A stretch of 64,000 bases of DNA from Centropristis striata (taxonomy: Eukaryota; Chordata; Actinopteri; Perciformes; Serranidae): positions 1,962,867-2,026,866 of the forward strand of contig NC_081523.1 in the NCBI RefSeq assembly GCF_030273125.1, in the 5' to 3' direction. The notes under the pieces are model-generated. The model searched no databases. It was not told the origin of the DNA and saw only the letters and a program-made list of their open reading frames with translations. Both the position numbers and the translations under genes were made by a program. Shown here one piece after another: positions 1 to 12,218 of this stretch. Position 1 is the stretch's first letter; each line of letters begins with the position of its first letter.

Positions 1-359
1 CGACATTATTTTATTTTTATGATTGAAGATTTGGTTTGATTTGATGGGGGGGAAAAAAAGAAAAGGACTGAATCTTTGATTCAGGTATAATGTCAGCATT
101 GTCCGGACCAGGACCAGGACCAGAACCAGGACCAGGACCAGAATAAGGGGCCGGATTCACTGAAGTGTTCTTAAAATAAAACTTAACGCTCTGGAGTTTG
201 GGGCTATTTTGTTGGTTTTTGACTCTTTTTCTTTTTTTTTGCCATGCTGGTATCATCTTTTTCAGCTCAACCTCATTATTATCAAGTCATTTTGACTTAC
301 TGGAAATTCTGAAACATAAAAAGAATACAAAAAACAAACCAAAAAAAGAAAAAAGAAAA

Positions 360-1383
360 GACATTTAGTTTTTATCCTGTCCTGTTGTCCTTTAGTCTTT
401 TAATTTTTATCTTGTCCTGTTGTCTTTTAGTATTTTAGTTGTTATCCTGTCCTGTTGTCCTTAAGTCATTTAGTTTTTATCCTGTTCTGTTGTCTTTTAG
501 TCTTTTAGTTCTTGTCCTGTCCTGTTGTCTTTTAATCTTTTAGTTTTTATCCTGTCCTGTTGTCTTTTAGTCTTTTAGTTTTTATCCTGTCCTGTTGTCT
601 TTTAGTCTTTTAGTTTTTATCCCGTCCTGTTGTCTTTTAGTCTTTTTATCCTGTCCTGTTGTGTTTAGTCTTTTAGTTTTTATCCTTTCCTGTTGTCTTT
701 TAGTCTTTTAGTTTTTATCCTGTCCTGTTGTCTTTTAGTCTTTTAGTTTTTATCCTGTCCTGTTGTCTTCTAGTCTTTTAGTTTTTATCCTGTCCTGTTG
801 TCTTTTAGTCTTTTTATCTTGTCCTGTTGTCTTTAGTCTTTTAGTTGTTATCCTGTCCTGTTGTCCTTAAGTCATTTAGTTTTTATCCTGTTCTGTTGTC
901 TTTTAGTCTTTTAGTTCTTGTCCTGTCCTGTTGTCTTTTAATCTTTTAGTCTTTTTATCTTGTCCTGTTGTCTTTAGTCTTTTAGTTTTTATCCTTTCCT
1001 GTTGTCTTTTAGTCTTTTAGTTTTTTTCCTGTCCTGTTGTCTTTTAGTCTTTTAGTTTTTATCCTGTCCTGTTGTCTTTAAGTCTTTTAGTTTTTATCCT
1101 GTCCTGTTTTCTCTTAGTCTTTTAGTTCTTATCCTGTCCTTTTTTTCTTTTAGTCTTTTAGTTTTATCCTGTCCTGTTGTCTTTTAGTCTTTTAGATTTT
1201 ATCCTGTCCTGTTGTCTTTAAGTCTTTTAGTTTTTATCCTGTCCTGTTGTCTTTAAGTCTTTTAGTTTTTGTCCTGTCCTGCTGTCCTTTAGTCTTTTAG
1301 TTTTTATCCTTTCCTGTTGTCTTTTAGTCTTTTAGTTTTTATCCTGTCCTGTTGTCTTTTAGTCTTTTAGTCTTTTAGTTTTT
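360..1383. repeat. 35-bp minisatellite, about 29 copies
   Basis: The block is a head-to-tail array of a 35-bp unit made of the words tttagtcttttagttttt and atcctgtcctgttgtc. Copies differ by single substitutions, and some lack about 6-9 bp (for example near 640 and 810). A block around 840-950 repeats one around 430-540, so groups of units have been duplicated together. No coding potential is seen. Before it, 1-359 contains only a short hexamer-like run of ccagga/ccagaa (about 106-146) and A/T-rich sequence. Confidence 0.93.
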
Positions 1384-1740
1384 AGCTCTGCACCATGTGT
1401 GGAGTCCACCCTGGTCTACCCGGGTCGTGGTGGTCTCTGTGACAGCGTCCTCTATGGCTGTGGGCTCTGGCACCTCTCAGTGTGGATGCTCCCACAGGTT
1501 GTTTTTTCCTCATCTGGATCCTCGCTGCCTTGCTATGTCTCTACACTGTCAATAAATATGTGCTGTGTGTGAGTCTGAGTGTGTTTTGTGTACGTGTGTG
1601 TTTATGTGCGTGTCTATGTGTGTGTGTGTGTGTGTGTGTGTAAACATACAGATGTGTATGTGGGGATGAGAGGGGTGGGTTTTGTCATTTTTATTGTCTG
1701 TTTTTATTCTTATTTTTTGTATAGCAGTTTGTGTTGCATT
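1384..1740. other. Gene-free spacer with short TG microsatellite
   Basis: Unique-looking sequence between two tandem arrays, with a TG run at about 1560-1640. No splice-bounded coding sequence is recognised. The two short open frames over the TG run are dinucleotide translations. Confidence 0.6.
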
Positions 1741-1797
1741 TATATGTATGAAAAGCGCTATGTAAATAAAGTGTGATTTAATTTGATTTGATTTGAT
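1741..1797 (+). mobile_element. L2-type LINE 3' tail fragment
   Basis: The sequence gaaaagcgctatgtaaataa followed by repeated atttg units matches the 3' end typical of L2-clade LINEs in teleosts (a conserved gaaaagcgctat word, then a short tandem tail). Only the tail is present. The 38-bp satellite begins directly after it. Confidence 0.6.
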
Positions 1798-4700
1798 ATA
1801 GCATGTTGTCAAAATGTCATAATAAAAGTCGTAGTATAACATGTCGTCAAAATGTCGCGAAAAAAGTCAAAGTATAGCATGTCGTCATATGTCAAAATAA
1901 AAGTCAGTATAGCATGTCAAAATGTCATAATAAAAGTCATAGTATAGCATGTCGTTAAAATGTCATAATAAAAGTCATAGTATAGCATGTCGTCAAAATG
2001 TCACGAAAGAAGTCATAGTATAGCATGTCGTCAAAATGTCACGAAAGAAGTCATAGTATAGCATGTCGTCAAAATGTCACGAAAGAAGTCATAGTATAGC
2101 ATGTCGTCAAAATGTCACGAAAAAAGTCATAGTATAGCATGTCGTCAAAATGTCACGAAAAAAGTCATAGTATAGCATGTCGTCAAAATGTCATAATAAA
2201 AGTCATAGTATAGCATGTCGTCAAAATGTGATGAAAGAAGTCATAGTATAGCATGTCGTCAAAATGTCATGAAAGAAGTCGTCAAAATGTCATAATAAAA
2301 GTCATAGTATAGCATGTCGTCAAAATGTGATGAAAGAAGTCATAGTATAGCATGTCGTCAAAATGTCATGAAAGAAGTCGTCAAAATGTCATGAAAAAAG
2401 TCATAGTATAGCATGTCGTCAAAATGTGATGAAAAAAGTCATCGTATAGCATGTCGTCAAAATGTGATGAAAAAAGTCGTAGTATAACATATCGTCAAAA
2501 TGTGATGAAAGAAGTCATAGTAATGCATGTCGTCAAAATGTGATGAAAGAAGTCGTAGTATAGCATGTCGTCAAAATGTGATGAAAGAAGTCATAGCATA
2601 GCATGTCGTCAAAATGTCATGAAAAAAGTCATAGTATAGCATGTCGTCAAAATGTCATCATAAAAGTCATAGTATAGCATGTCGTCAAAATGTCAAGAAA
2701 GAAGTCATAGTATAGCATGTCGTCAAAATGTCAAGAAAGAAGTCATAGTATAGCATGTCGTCAAAATGTCAAGAAAGAAGTCATAGTATAGCATGTCGTC
2801 AAAATGTCATGAAAAAGTCATAGTATAGCATGTCGTCAAAATGTCATAATAAAAGTCATAGTATAGCATGTCGTCAAAATGTGATGAAAGAAGTCATAGT
2901 ATAGCATGTCGTCAAAAAGTCACGAAAAAAGTCATAGTATAGCATGTCGTCAAAATGTCACGAAAAAAGTCATAGTATAGCATGTCGTCAAAATGTCACG
3001 AAAAAAGTCATAGTATAGCATGTCGTCAAAATGTCATGAAAAAAGTCATAGTATAGCATGTCGTCAAAATGTCACGAAAGAAGTCATAGTATAGCATGTC
3101 GTCAAAATGTCACGAAAAAAGTCATAGTATAGCATGTCGTCAAAATGTCACGAAAGAAGTCATAGTATAGCATGTCGTCAAAATGTCACGAAAAAAGTCA
3201 TAGTTTAGCATGTCGTCAAAATGTCACGAAAAAAGTCATAGTATAGCATGTCGTCAAAATGTCACGAAAAAAGTCATAGTTTAGCATGTCGTCAAAATGT
3301 CATAATAAAAGTCATAGTATAGCATGTCGTCAAAATGTCATGAAAAAAGTCATAGTATAGCATGTCGTCAAAATGTCATGAAAAAAGTCATAGTATAGAA
3401 TGTCGTCAAAATGTCATGAAAAAAGTCATAGTATAGCATGTCGTCAAAATGTCAGAATAAAAGTCATAGTATAGCATGTCGTCAAAATGTCAAGAAAGAA
3501 GTCATAGTATAGCATGTCGTCAAAATGTCAAGAAAGAAGTCATAGTATAGCATGTCGCCAAAATGTCATGACAAAAGTCATAGTATAGAATGTCGTCAAA
3601 ATGTCATGAAAAAAAGTCATAGTATAGCATGTCGTCAAAATGTCATGAAAAAAGTCATAGTATAGCATGTCGTCAAAATGTCACGAAAAAAGTCATAGTA
3701 TAGCATGTCGTCAAAATGTCACGAAAAAAGTCATAGTATAGCATGTCGTCAAAATGTCACGAAAAAAGTCATAGTATAGCATGTCGTCAAAATGTCACGA
3801 AAAAAGTCATAGTATAGCATGTCGTCAAAATGTCATAATAAAAGTCATAGTATAGCATGTCGTCAAAATGTGATGAAAGAAGTCATAGTATAGCATGTCG
3901 TCAAAATGTCATGAAAGAAGTCGTCAAAATGTCATGAAAAAAGTCATAGTATAGCATGTCGTCAAAATGTCATAATAAAAGTCATAGTATAGCATGTCGT
4001 CAAAATGTGATGAAAAAAGTCATCGTATAGCATGTCGTCAAAATGTGATGAAAAAAGTCGTAGTATAACATATCGTCAAAATGTGATGAAAGAAGTCATA
4101 GTAATGCATGTCGTCAAAATGTGATGAAAGAAGTCGTAGTATAGCATGTCGTCAAAATGTGATGAAAGAAGTCATAGTATAGCATGTCGTCAAAATGTCA
4201 TGAAAAAAGTCATAGTATAGCATGTCGTCAAAATGTCATCATAAAAGTCATAGTATAGCATGTCGTCAAAATGTCAAGAAAGAAGTCATAGTATAGCATG
4301 TCGTCAAAATGTCAAGAAAGAAGTCATAGTATAGCATGTCGTCAAAATGTCAAGAAAGAAGTCATAGTATAGCATGTCGTCAAAATGTCATGAAAAAGTC
4401 ATAGTATAGCATGTCGTCAAAATGTCATAATAAAAGTCATAGTATAGCATGTCGTCAAAATGTGATGAAAGAAGTCATAGTATAGCATGTCGTCAAAAAG
4501 TCACGAAAAAAGTCAGTATAGCATGTCGTCAAAATGTCACGAAAAAAGTCATAGTATAGCATGTCGTCAAAATGTCACGAAAAAAGTCATAGTATAGCAT
4601 GTCGTCAAAATGTCACGAAAAAAGTCATAGTATAGCATGTCGTCAAAATGTCACGAAAGAAGTCATAGTATAGCATGTCGTCAAAATGTCACGAAAAAAG

Positions 4701-7596
4701 TCATAGTATAGCATGTCGTCAAAATGTCACGAAAGAAGTCATAGTATAGCATGTCGTCAAAATGTCACGAAAAAAGTCATAGTTTAGCATGTCGTCAAAA
4801 TGTCACGAAAAAAGTCATAGTATAGCATGTCGTCAAAATGTCACGAAAAAAGTCATAGTTTAGCATGTCGTCAAAATGTCATAATAAAAGTCATAGTATA
4901 GCATGTCGTCAAAATGTCAGAATAAAAGTCATAGTATAGCATGTCGTCAAAATGTCAAGAAAGAAGTCATAGTATAGCATGTCGTCAAAATGTCAAGAAA
5001 GAAGTCATAGTATAGCATGTCGCCAAAATGTCATGACAAAAGTCATAGTATAGAATGTCGTCAAAATGTCATGAAAAAAAGTCATAGTATAGCATGTCGT
5101 CAAAATGTCATGAAAAAAGTCATAGTATAGCATGTCGTCAAAATGTCATGAAAAAAGTCATAGTATAGCATGTCGTCAAAATGTCATGAAAAAGTCACAG
5201 TATAGTATGTCGTCAAAATGTCATACAAAACGTCTTAGTATAGCATGTCGTCAAAATGTCATGAAAAAAGTCATAGTTTAGCATGTCGTCAAAATGTCAT
5301 AATAAAAGTCATAGTATAGCATGTCGTCAAAATGTCATGAAAAAAGTCATAGTATAGCATGTCGTCAAAATGTCATGAAAAAAGTCATAGTATAGAATGT
5401 CGTCAAAATGTCATGAAAAAAGTCATATTATAGCATGTCGTCAAAATGTCAGAATAAAAGTCATAGTATGGCATGTCGTCAAAATGTCAAGAAAGAAGTC
5501 ATAGTATAGCATGTCGTCAAAATGTCAAGAAAGAAGTCATAGTATAGCATGTCGTCAAAATGTCAAGAAAGAAGTCATAGTATAGCATGTCGTCAAAATG
5601 TCATGAAAAAGTCATAGTATAGCATGTCGTCAAAATGTCATGAAAAAAGTCATAGTATAGCATGTCGTCAAAATGTCATAATAAAAGTCATAGTATAGCA
5701 TGTCGTCAAAATGTCATAATAAAAGTCATAGTATAGCATGTCGTAAAAATGTCATGAAAAAAGTCATAGTATAGCATGTCGTCAAAATGTCATGAAAAAA
5801 GTCACAGTATAGCATGTCGTCAAAATGTCATGAAAAAAGTCACAGTATAGTATGTCGTCAAAATGTCATACAAAACGTCTTAGTACAGCATGTCGTCAAA
5901 ATGTCATGAAAAAAGTCATAGTATAGCATGTCGTCAAAATGTCATGAAAAAAGTCACAGTATAGCATCTCGTCAAAATGTCATGAAAAAAGTCATAGTAT
6001 AGCATGTCGTCAAAATGTCACGAAAGAAGTCATAGTATAGCATGTCGTCAAAATGTCACGAAAAAAGTCATAGTATAGCATGTCGTCAAAATGTCACGAA
6101 AGAAGTCATAGTATAGCATGTCGTCAAAATGTCACGAAAAAAGTCATAGTTTAGCATGTCGTCAAAATGTCACGAAAAAAGTCATAGTATAGCATGTCGT
6201 CAAAATGTCACGAAAAAAGTCATAGTTTAGCATGTCGTCAAAATGTCATAATAAAAGTCATAGTATAGCATGTCGTCAAAATGTCAGAATAAAAGTCATA
6301 GTATAGCATGTCGTCAAAATGTCAAGAAAGAAGTCATAGTATAGCATGTCGTCAAAATGTCAAGAAAGAAGTCATAGTATAGCATGTCGCCAAAATGTCA
6401 TGACAAAAGTCATAGTATAGAATGTCGTCAAAATGTCATGAAAAAAAGTCATAGTATAGCATGTCGTCAAAATGTCATGAAAAAAGTCATAGTATAGCAT
6501 GTCGTCAAAATGTCATGAAAAAAGTCATAGTATAGCATGTCGTCAAAATGTCATGAAAAAGTCACAGTATAGTATGTCGTCAAAATGTCATACAAAACGT
6601 CTTAGTATAGCATGTCGTCAAAATGTCATGAAAAAAGTCATAGTTTAGCATGTCGTCAAAATGTCATAATAAAAGTCATAGTATAGCATGTCGTCAAAAT
6701 GTCATGAAAAAAGTCATAGTATAGCATGTCGTCAAAATGTCATGAAAAAAGTCATAGTATAGAATGTCGTCAAAATGTCATGAAAAAAGTCATATTATAG
6801 CATGTCGTCAAAATGTCAGAATAAAAGTCATAGTATGGCATGTCGTCAAAATGTCAAGAAAGAAGTCATAGTATAGCATGTCGTCAAAATGTCAAGAAAG
6901 AAGTCATAGTATAGCATGTCGTCAAAATGTCAAGAAAGAAGTCATAGTATAGCATGTCGTCAAAATGTCATGAAAAAGTCATAGTATAGCATGTCGTCAA
7001 AATGTCATGAAAAAAGTCATAGTATAGCATGTCGTCAAAATGTCATAATAAAAGTCATAGTATAGCATGTCGTCAAAATGTCATAATAAAAGTCATAGTA
7101 TAGCATGTCGTAAAAATGTCATGAAAAAAGTCATAGTATAGCATGTCGTCAAAATGTCATGAAAAAAGTCACAGTATAGCATGTCGTCAAAATGTCATGA
7201 AAAAAGTCACAGTATAGTATGTCGTCAAAATGTCATACAAAACGTCTTAGTACAGCATGTCGTCAAAATGTCATGAAAAAAGTCATAGTATAGCATGTCG
7301 TCAAAATGTCATGAAAAAAGTCACAGTATAGCATCTCGTCAAAATGTCATGAAAAAAGTCACAGTATAGTATGTCGTCAAAATGTCATACAAAACGTCTT
7401 AGTACAGCATGTCGTCAAAATGTCATGAAAAAAGTCATAGTATAGCATGTCGTCAAAATGTCACAAAAAAAGTCATATTATAGCATGTCGTCAAAATGTC
7501 ATACAAAACGTCTTAGTACAGCATGTCGTCAAAATGTCATGAAAATAGTCATTGTATAGCATGTCGTCAAAATGTCATAATAAAAGTCATAGTATT
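1798..7596. repeat. 38-bp satellite array with higher-order blocks
   Basis: About 150 copies of a 38-bp monomer (core words catgtcgtcaaaatgtcatg and aaaaaagtcatagtatag). Monomers fall into recurring variants at one site: catgaaaaaa, cacgaaaaaa, cacgaaagaa, cataataaaa, caagaaagaa, gatgaaagaa, cagaataaaa. The order of variants is itself repeated. Rare marker words recur at fixed offsets: agtataacat at 2481 and 4062 (1581 bp); catacaaaac at 5222 and 6589, and gcatctcgtc at 5964 and 7331 (both 1367 bp). The array therefore grew by copying blocks of 30-40 monomers. It lies beyond the 3' end of rasgef1b. Confidence 0.97.
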
Positions 7597-7734
7597 TGTA
7601 ATTTTGTGTCTTTTTTGGTCATTTTGTGTCTTTTTTAAGTAATTTTGTATCTTTATTTTAATTTCGTCCCTTTTTTTTTTTTAAAGAATTGTCATTTTGT
7701 GTCTTTTTTTGGTCATTTTGAGTTTTAGACCCCT
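7597..7734 (+). mobile_element. hAT-type element, 3' remnant
   Basis: A short array of ttttgtgtctttttt words ends in gttttagacccctg, which matches the terminal repeat of the complete hAT-type copies at 31728-32182 and 38051-38725. The left end is missing; the satellite runs straight into the array. Confidence 0.65.
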
Positions 7735-7840
7735 GATGTCATGGAAAGGTTTTAAAACCAGTAAGTAATATATTTTGTCCCATATTCTATCATAAACATT
7801 GAACAAAGCCACAGACTCAGCTGATTCTTTGAAACATTCT

Positions 7841-7846
7841 TTTATT
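7841..7846 (-). promoter_or_regulatory. Distal polyadenylation signal AATAAA
   Basis: Minus-strand AATAAA in the context GCGTTAATAAAAGAATG, followed by T/G-rich sequence. It is the last such signal before the hAT remnant and satellite, so it is the best candidate for the distal 3' end. Confidence 0.45.
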
Positions 7847-8186
7847 AACGCTCTTTTAAACACTACTAATTCATGTATAAACGCTTCCTCTATTCCATTT
7901 CAACAGTCCAAATACAAATGAACACAGGGAGGAAAAGAAAGAAAACACAATGTACACAATAAACAATAAACAACAACAACAGGAGCAACAAGGCAACGAC
8001 ACGGATCAGTCGGTCGACTTCATACTCGGAGCTCGTACCTTGAAAAATAAGTGTCTCATACAAACAAACGTGTATATAAAAATAATAGTTGAGCTACTAA
8101 AACTTAAGCATGTTATGTACCTCGTACAAAATTAAATAACAATAAAATAATAGTAAATATTGGCATAATGTGACTACACAAATATT

Positions 8187-8195
8187 TATAAATAA
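8187..8195 (-). promoter_or_regulatory. AU-rich element nonamer (TTATTTATA)
   Basis: Minus-strand TTATTTATA fits the UUAUUUA(U/A)(U/A) nonamer of class II AU-rich elements, and other A/T-rich words surround it. Such elements confer rapid mRNA decay and are usual in immediate-early and inflammatory transcripts. This would fit mammalian RASGEF1B, a rapidly LPS-induced gene. It only matters if the distal poly(A) site is used. Confidence 0.4.
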
Positions 8196-8530
8196 AACAA
8201 ATATGCAGGTCCTTTTTTTCTTTAATAATATGAAAAATAAAAAACATTAAAGGATACTTTTAGCATGTGTGTTTAAGGGTTTAAAACAGAAATCCTCAGT
8301 TCACATTATTCACTTTTCAGACTGAACCACCAGGGGGCAGCACACTCATTTTCTACATCAGAGCAGGAACAAAAGAGGAAAGTATGAAAGGTTTCAGCAG
8401 CAGCAGAGGGGCTATTTTAACACTGATTATCAGGAACAACAGGAACAGAAACACACTATCAGCACACCTTCCATTTAAAACCTCAGGACGCTTCACATGA
8501 AGAGCTCCACAGGCTCTTAAAAGTCCTTCG

Positions 8531-9137
8531 TCTGCAAAAAGGTGTTTGGTCTAAAAACCAGATAAAACAGTAAATCTGAGGGACATCTTGCAGCATGGAC
8601 AGATAATTTACCTTGACAAGATTTCTTAAATTAAGATTATTAAATCTAGAAATAAGCATGTTGAACGCTTAAAATAAGAAATTAACTCTTAAAACAAGAT
8701 AAATTATCTAACACTTCTAAATCTAAAGATATCTAAAGAAACAAAAAGACAAAAAATCGCCTAAAAAAGACACAAAAGACAAAAAAACCCTACCTAAAAA
8801 GTATTTTATCTTGACGTGTTGACAATTATTCATAAACATTTAATCCAAATAGCTATAATTTAATTTAATTAAATTCAAGAGACCGAAAATAGGTGGAATT
8901 TAATGGTTTGATTCTGCCAAAACTGTCTTTTTAATTTAGAATTTCCTACTAAACTACAAATACTACAAAATGACGTATCCTCTTTCCTGGCTTTAATGGT
9001 AGAATAACGCAACAGCGCCCCCAGTTTTAATGGTAGAAATGCAGTAATGCATTGTGAAATGATCTGTCCATGCAGCAAGATCATTTCCCTCAGATTTAGT
9101 TTTTATCTGGTTTTTAAACACACCTTTTTTGCAGTGT
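8531..9137. mobile_element. Long-inverted-repeat MITE (family A), probably full copy
   Basis: Begins ctgcaaaaaggtgtttggtc and ends with the reverse complement (ggtttttaaacacacctttt, then ttgcag). Subterminal parts also pair: cagtaaatctgaggg near 8570 with ccctcagattta near 9090, and gcatggacagataat with atgatctgtccatgc. Other copies occur at 15546-16764, 24504-24740, 46018-46170 and 48991-49184, with a fragment at 27043-27095. No open frame, so it is non-autonomous. Superfamily not determined. Confidence 0.7.
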
Positions 9138-9565
9138 GTAGATTTTGTTTAACCATAGAGAGACATGTTGAAGCTTCCTGAGTGTGTTAAAGAGAAACAA
9201 CATGCTTCCTGCTTCAGAAAACCACTAAACTTTATACAACACAAACATCTTTAAAATGCAGCCGGTGCATTTTCTTACACGTCACAATTAACAAAAAACC
9301 TTCAGAAACATGAAGATGCACAAAAGGAAAACTAGAAATAAAGGCTGGAGCTTCATGATGAACAACAGTGTTGCGGGAGAGTTTTCCATACAAACATTGC
9401 TGGTTTATGGAACCAGCGCGAGTAGCGTTGTAGTTTTTTTGTTCAGTTAGCCTGCCAGCGGCTAACTTTGTAGCATCAGTGGAAAAAATGTGTTGAAAAG
9501 TAGCAGAGGGGGGAACAAACAACCCCGACGAGAGAAAAAAAGGCTCCAGACAGGAAGCCTGGGCT

Positions 9566-9571
9566 TTTATT
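9566..9571 (-). promoter_or_regulatory. Proximal polyadenylation signal AATAAA
   Basis: Minus-strand AATAAA (context CAGAATAAAAGCCC) 258 nt after the stop codon. Use of this site would give a short 3' UTR lacking the AU-rich element. Confidence 0.4.
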
Positions 9572-9828
9572 CTGAAGGTTTGTAGCACTTCTTTGATAAA
9601 AAAAAGACTACAAAGTCATACAAAGAGAGGAAAAAACAGCTGTCCTGAAATATACAGCACAAAGAGCGAGAGGTGAGGAACAGCAGAAGCTGCGGGGAAC
9701 ATAAAGATCCTCAGCAGCCACTCTACAGATTGTCGTTTCCCTTCAACGCGGGATACTTCGTCCAGACAACGGCGGCTCGGCTCGCTGCTCGCCGTTTGTC
9801 TTGGTTCTGGTTTCTTCAGTTCAGAAGT

Positions 9829-9853
9829 TTAGACTCTGCTTAGCAGAGAAGAT
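9829..9853 (-). CDS. rasgef1b: rasgef1b coding exon 13 (terminal)
   Basis: A very short coding tail. After the acceptor TCGTCTCCACAG the exon supplies the last base of an Arg codon, then S-S-L-L-S-R-V-stop. Mammalian RASGEF1B ends almost identically, with Gly where this protein has the second-from-last Ser. The exon is too short for an ORF scan; it was placed by phase and family ending. Confidence 0.92.
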
Positions 9854-11381
9854 CTGTGGAGACGAGAGAGAACCAGATGTTAGCTTCACGAGATCAGAGA
9901 ACACAAAGGACACGAGCAGAATAAAATGTTACAGGACGACAAAAATCAACATGTTATAGTATGGAGAGCCCAAAATATGGTGTTTTTCTGATCTTAGTTA
10001 AAAATCTAAGAATGTCCTGAGTGAGAAAACTAAGAAGTCCCTAAGACATATACGAAAATTCTTAAGAAAAAAATGGTGAATAACATTTAAGAACATTAAA
10101 AAAAAATTTGAGCAAATTTTAAGGCAACTTAATCAACACTAAAAAGGTTTTTGCCAACATAAGAGAGTTGATTTGGCATTTATTGCCATTTTAAAAAGTT
10201 CTGCCGCAAAATAAAAAATGTTGTTTGATCGATTTTAAATTGTTAATATTGTAAATTGCAGCTTCAGATTGTGTTTGTTTATGCTGGATTTGAAACTCAA
10301 ATGAAGCAAGCAGCCTTAAATTTCAACTTGTACTTAATTGTTTCCAATGGCAAAATATATTTTCAATTATATATTGAAAAATAACAGATTTCCGTTATAT
10401 TCAGAGGACATTTTAAAGGTAGAAACTGTGATTTTAAAGAGCAGAATGTGAGCTGTAGCAACAGTTTGTCAGAGTCTGTGTTGCTGCACGTTCTGCTGAC
10501 GCAGCGCGGCTACAATAAAGTGACAGATCGTTCCGCAGGGGAGGCAAAACTCAGACACACACACACACACACACACACAGCAGTCTCTGGCTGCTCTGAA
10601 CCAAACACTCTCAGGACTCTGGGTTCAAAACCTGCTGAAACCTCTGACCCTGCCAGCAGATCTGATTTGTGTGTGTGTGTGTGTGTGTGTGGTCTGTTAC
10701 TGTCAGCTCTGAATCATGACTTCACTGGCCTCATATTTTACACGTCTGTCTCGTGTTTCGGGGCTCTTTTTCCCTCCTTATTTGTTAAATTGAAGTCTGA
10801 AAGTGCATAAAAATTGAAGTAAATCTTATGGAAAACTTGGCTTGGATGATGGATCAAAACATCATCCGTAGAGTGGGATTTATGTCTTTATGTTAACATT
10901 TCAATCTAATTTTAGCTCTGTTTTGGTCTCTCCAGCTCCTGAGGGAAACATATCCCTCTCTAGCTGCTGGATTTGAACTATTTTAACTATTTTTTAAATA
11001 TATTTTAAAAATTGCTGCAGATCAACAGAAGCTTAATGTGTGTCTAGTTGTCCTTTTCTCATTTTATTTATCTGCAAAATCATCACTACTTTTTAAATTC
11101 TACTCTCCTTTATGTGGCTGTAACTCCACATCTCTCCACTTTATTTTATTATAGATCTAAAGACTTCAGTGGGAGTGTTCCCTGCTGACAGATCTCATGA
11201 TCGCTGCTCGACACGTTTGGTCACCGCGGCAAAAAAACAAACAACAAACGACAACAAACCCCCCAAACGTCCAGAATCAGTTTGTGTCAATTAAAGTTCA
11301 TGTCATGCTGCAGAGAGACGAAATCTCCCTCCGTCAGCTCTAACAGCCATCAGACAACACTTTCTCTCATCCATCTTCACA

Positions 11382-11446
<65 letters not shown>

Positions 11447-11547
11447 ACACACACACACACACACTTGATGTAATTGTGTGAAGATGACTGATGTTCTCTG
11501 CGTGTGTCTATGCAAGCGACGCTGTGACAAAGAAGAATGATGAGCAC

Positions 11548-11628
<81 letters not shown>

Positions 11629-11991
11629 CAGCAGCAGGGTGACCTACATCCCTCTGGGCCGCCTGGTCAGCGAGGAGACGGAGGGAGGAGGGATGACAGC
11701 GTGATTGAAAGACTCTAAAGCCCCGAGGGAATGTGTGTGTGTGTGTGTGTGTGTGTGAGTGTGTACTTGTACGGGTCCTCACAAAGACAGAAGAACAAGA
11801 ATGTGTGTGTGTACTTGTACTGGCTACATAGTGAGGACCATTACACATTTTAAACCAACTGAGTGAGGACATTTTGCCCAGTTCACACTTCTTAAAATGA
11901 CTTTTTGTAGGTTAAGACTTGGTTTTAAAGTTTCCAATTAGGTTTAAGTTAGGGTTCATGTAAGGGTCCTCACAAAGACAGAAGAACAAGA

Positions 11992-12045
<54 letters not shown>

Positions 12046-12173
12046 GTACTTCCTACATAGTGAGGACCATTACACATTTTAAACCAGGACACATTGAGAA
12101 GTGAGGACATTTTACCCAGTTCTCACTTCTTTAAAGGACTGTTTGTAGGTTAAGACTTGGTTTTGAGGTTTGA

Positions 12174-12218
<45 letters not shown>

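Larger units (their letters stand above)
7825..9828 (-). other. rasgef1b: Probable rasgef1b 3' UTR
   Basis: On the minus strand, non-repetitive sequence follows the stop codon (9829-9831). It carries a proximal AATAAA (9571-9566) and a distal AATAAA (7846-7841) followed by a T/G-rich stretch. If the distal site is used, the UTR is about 2 kb and includes a MITE copy (8531-9137). The segment 7850-8520 is non-repetitive and A/U-rich with several ATTTA motifs. The extent is inferred; transcript 3' ends are not visible from sequence. The 118-aa frame at 9232-9588 overlaps the UTR and resembles nothing I know. Confidence 0.45.

Noticed and set aside
1798..7596. CRISPR-like periodic array
   Set aside because: There are no constant repeats separated by unique spacers; the whole 38-bp monomer repeats, in a vertebrate genome. 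It is a satellite.
9232..9588. 118-codon open frame on the minus strand
   Set aside because: Lies inside the probable rasgef1b 3' UTR. The composition is unremarkable, no family is recognised, and the rasgef1b stop codon is upstream.
11282..11872. His-Thr and Cys-Val repeat open frames
   Set aside because: CA/TG microsatellite translations. The same applies at 1549-1842, 12170-12569, 13136-13396, 27451-28309, 36492-37759 and 53229-53723.
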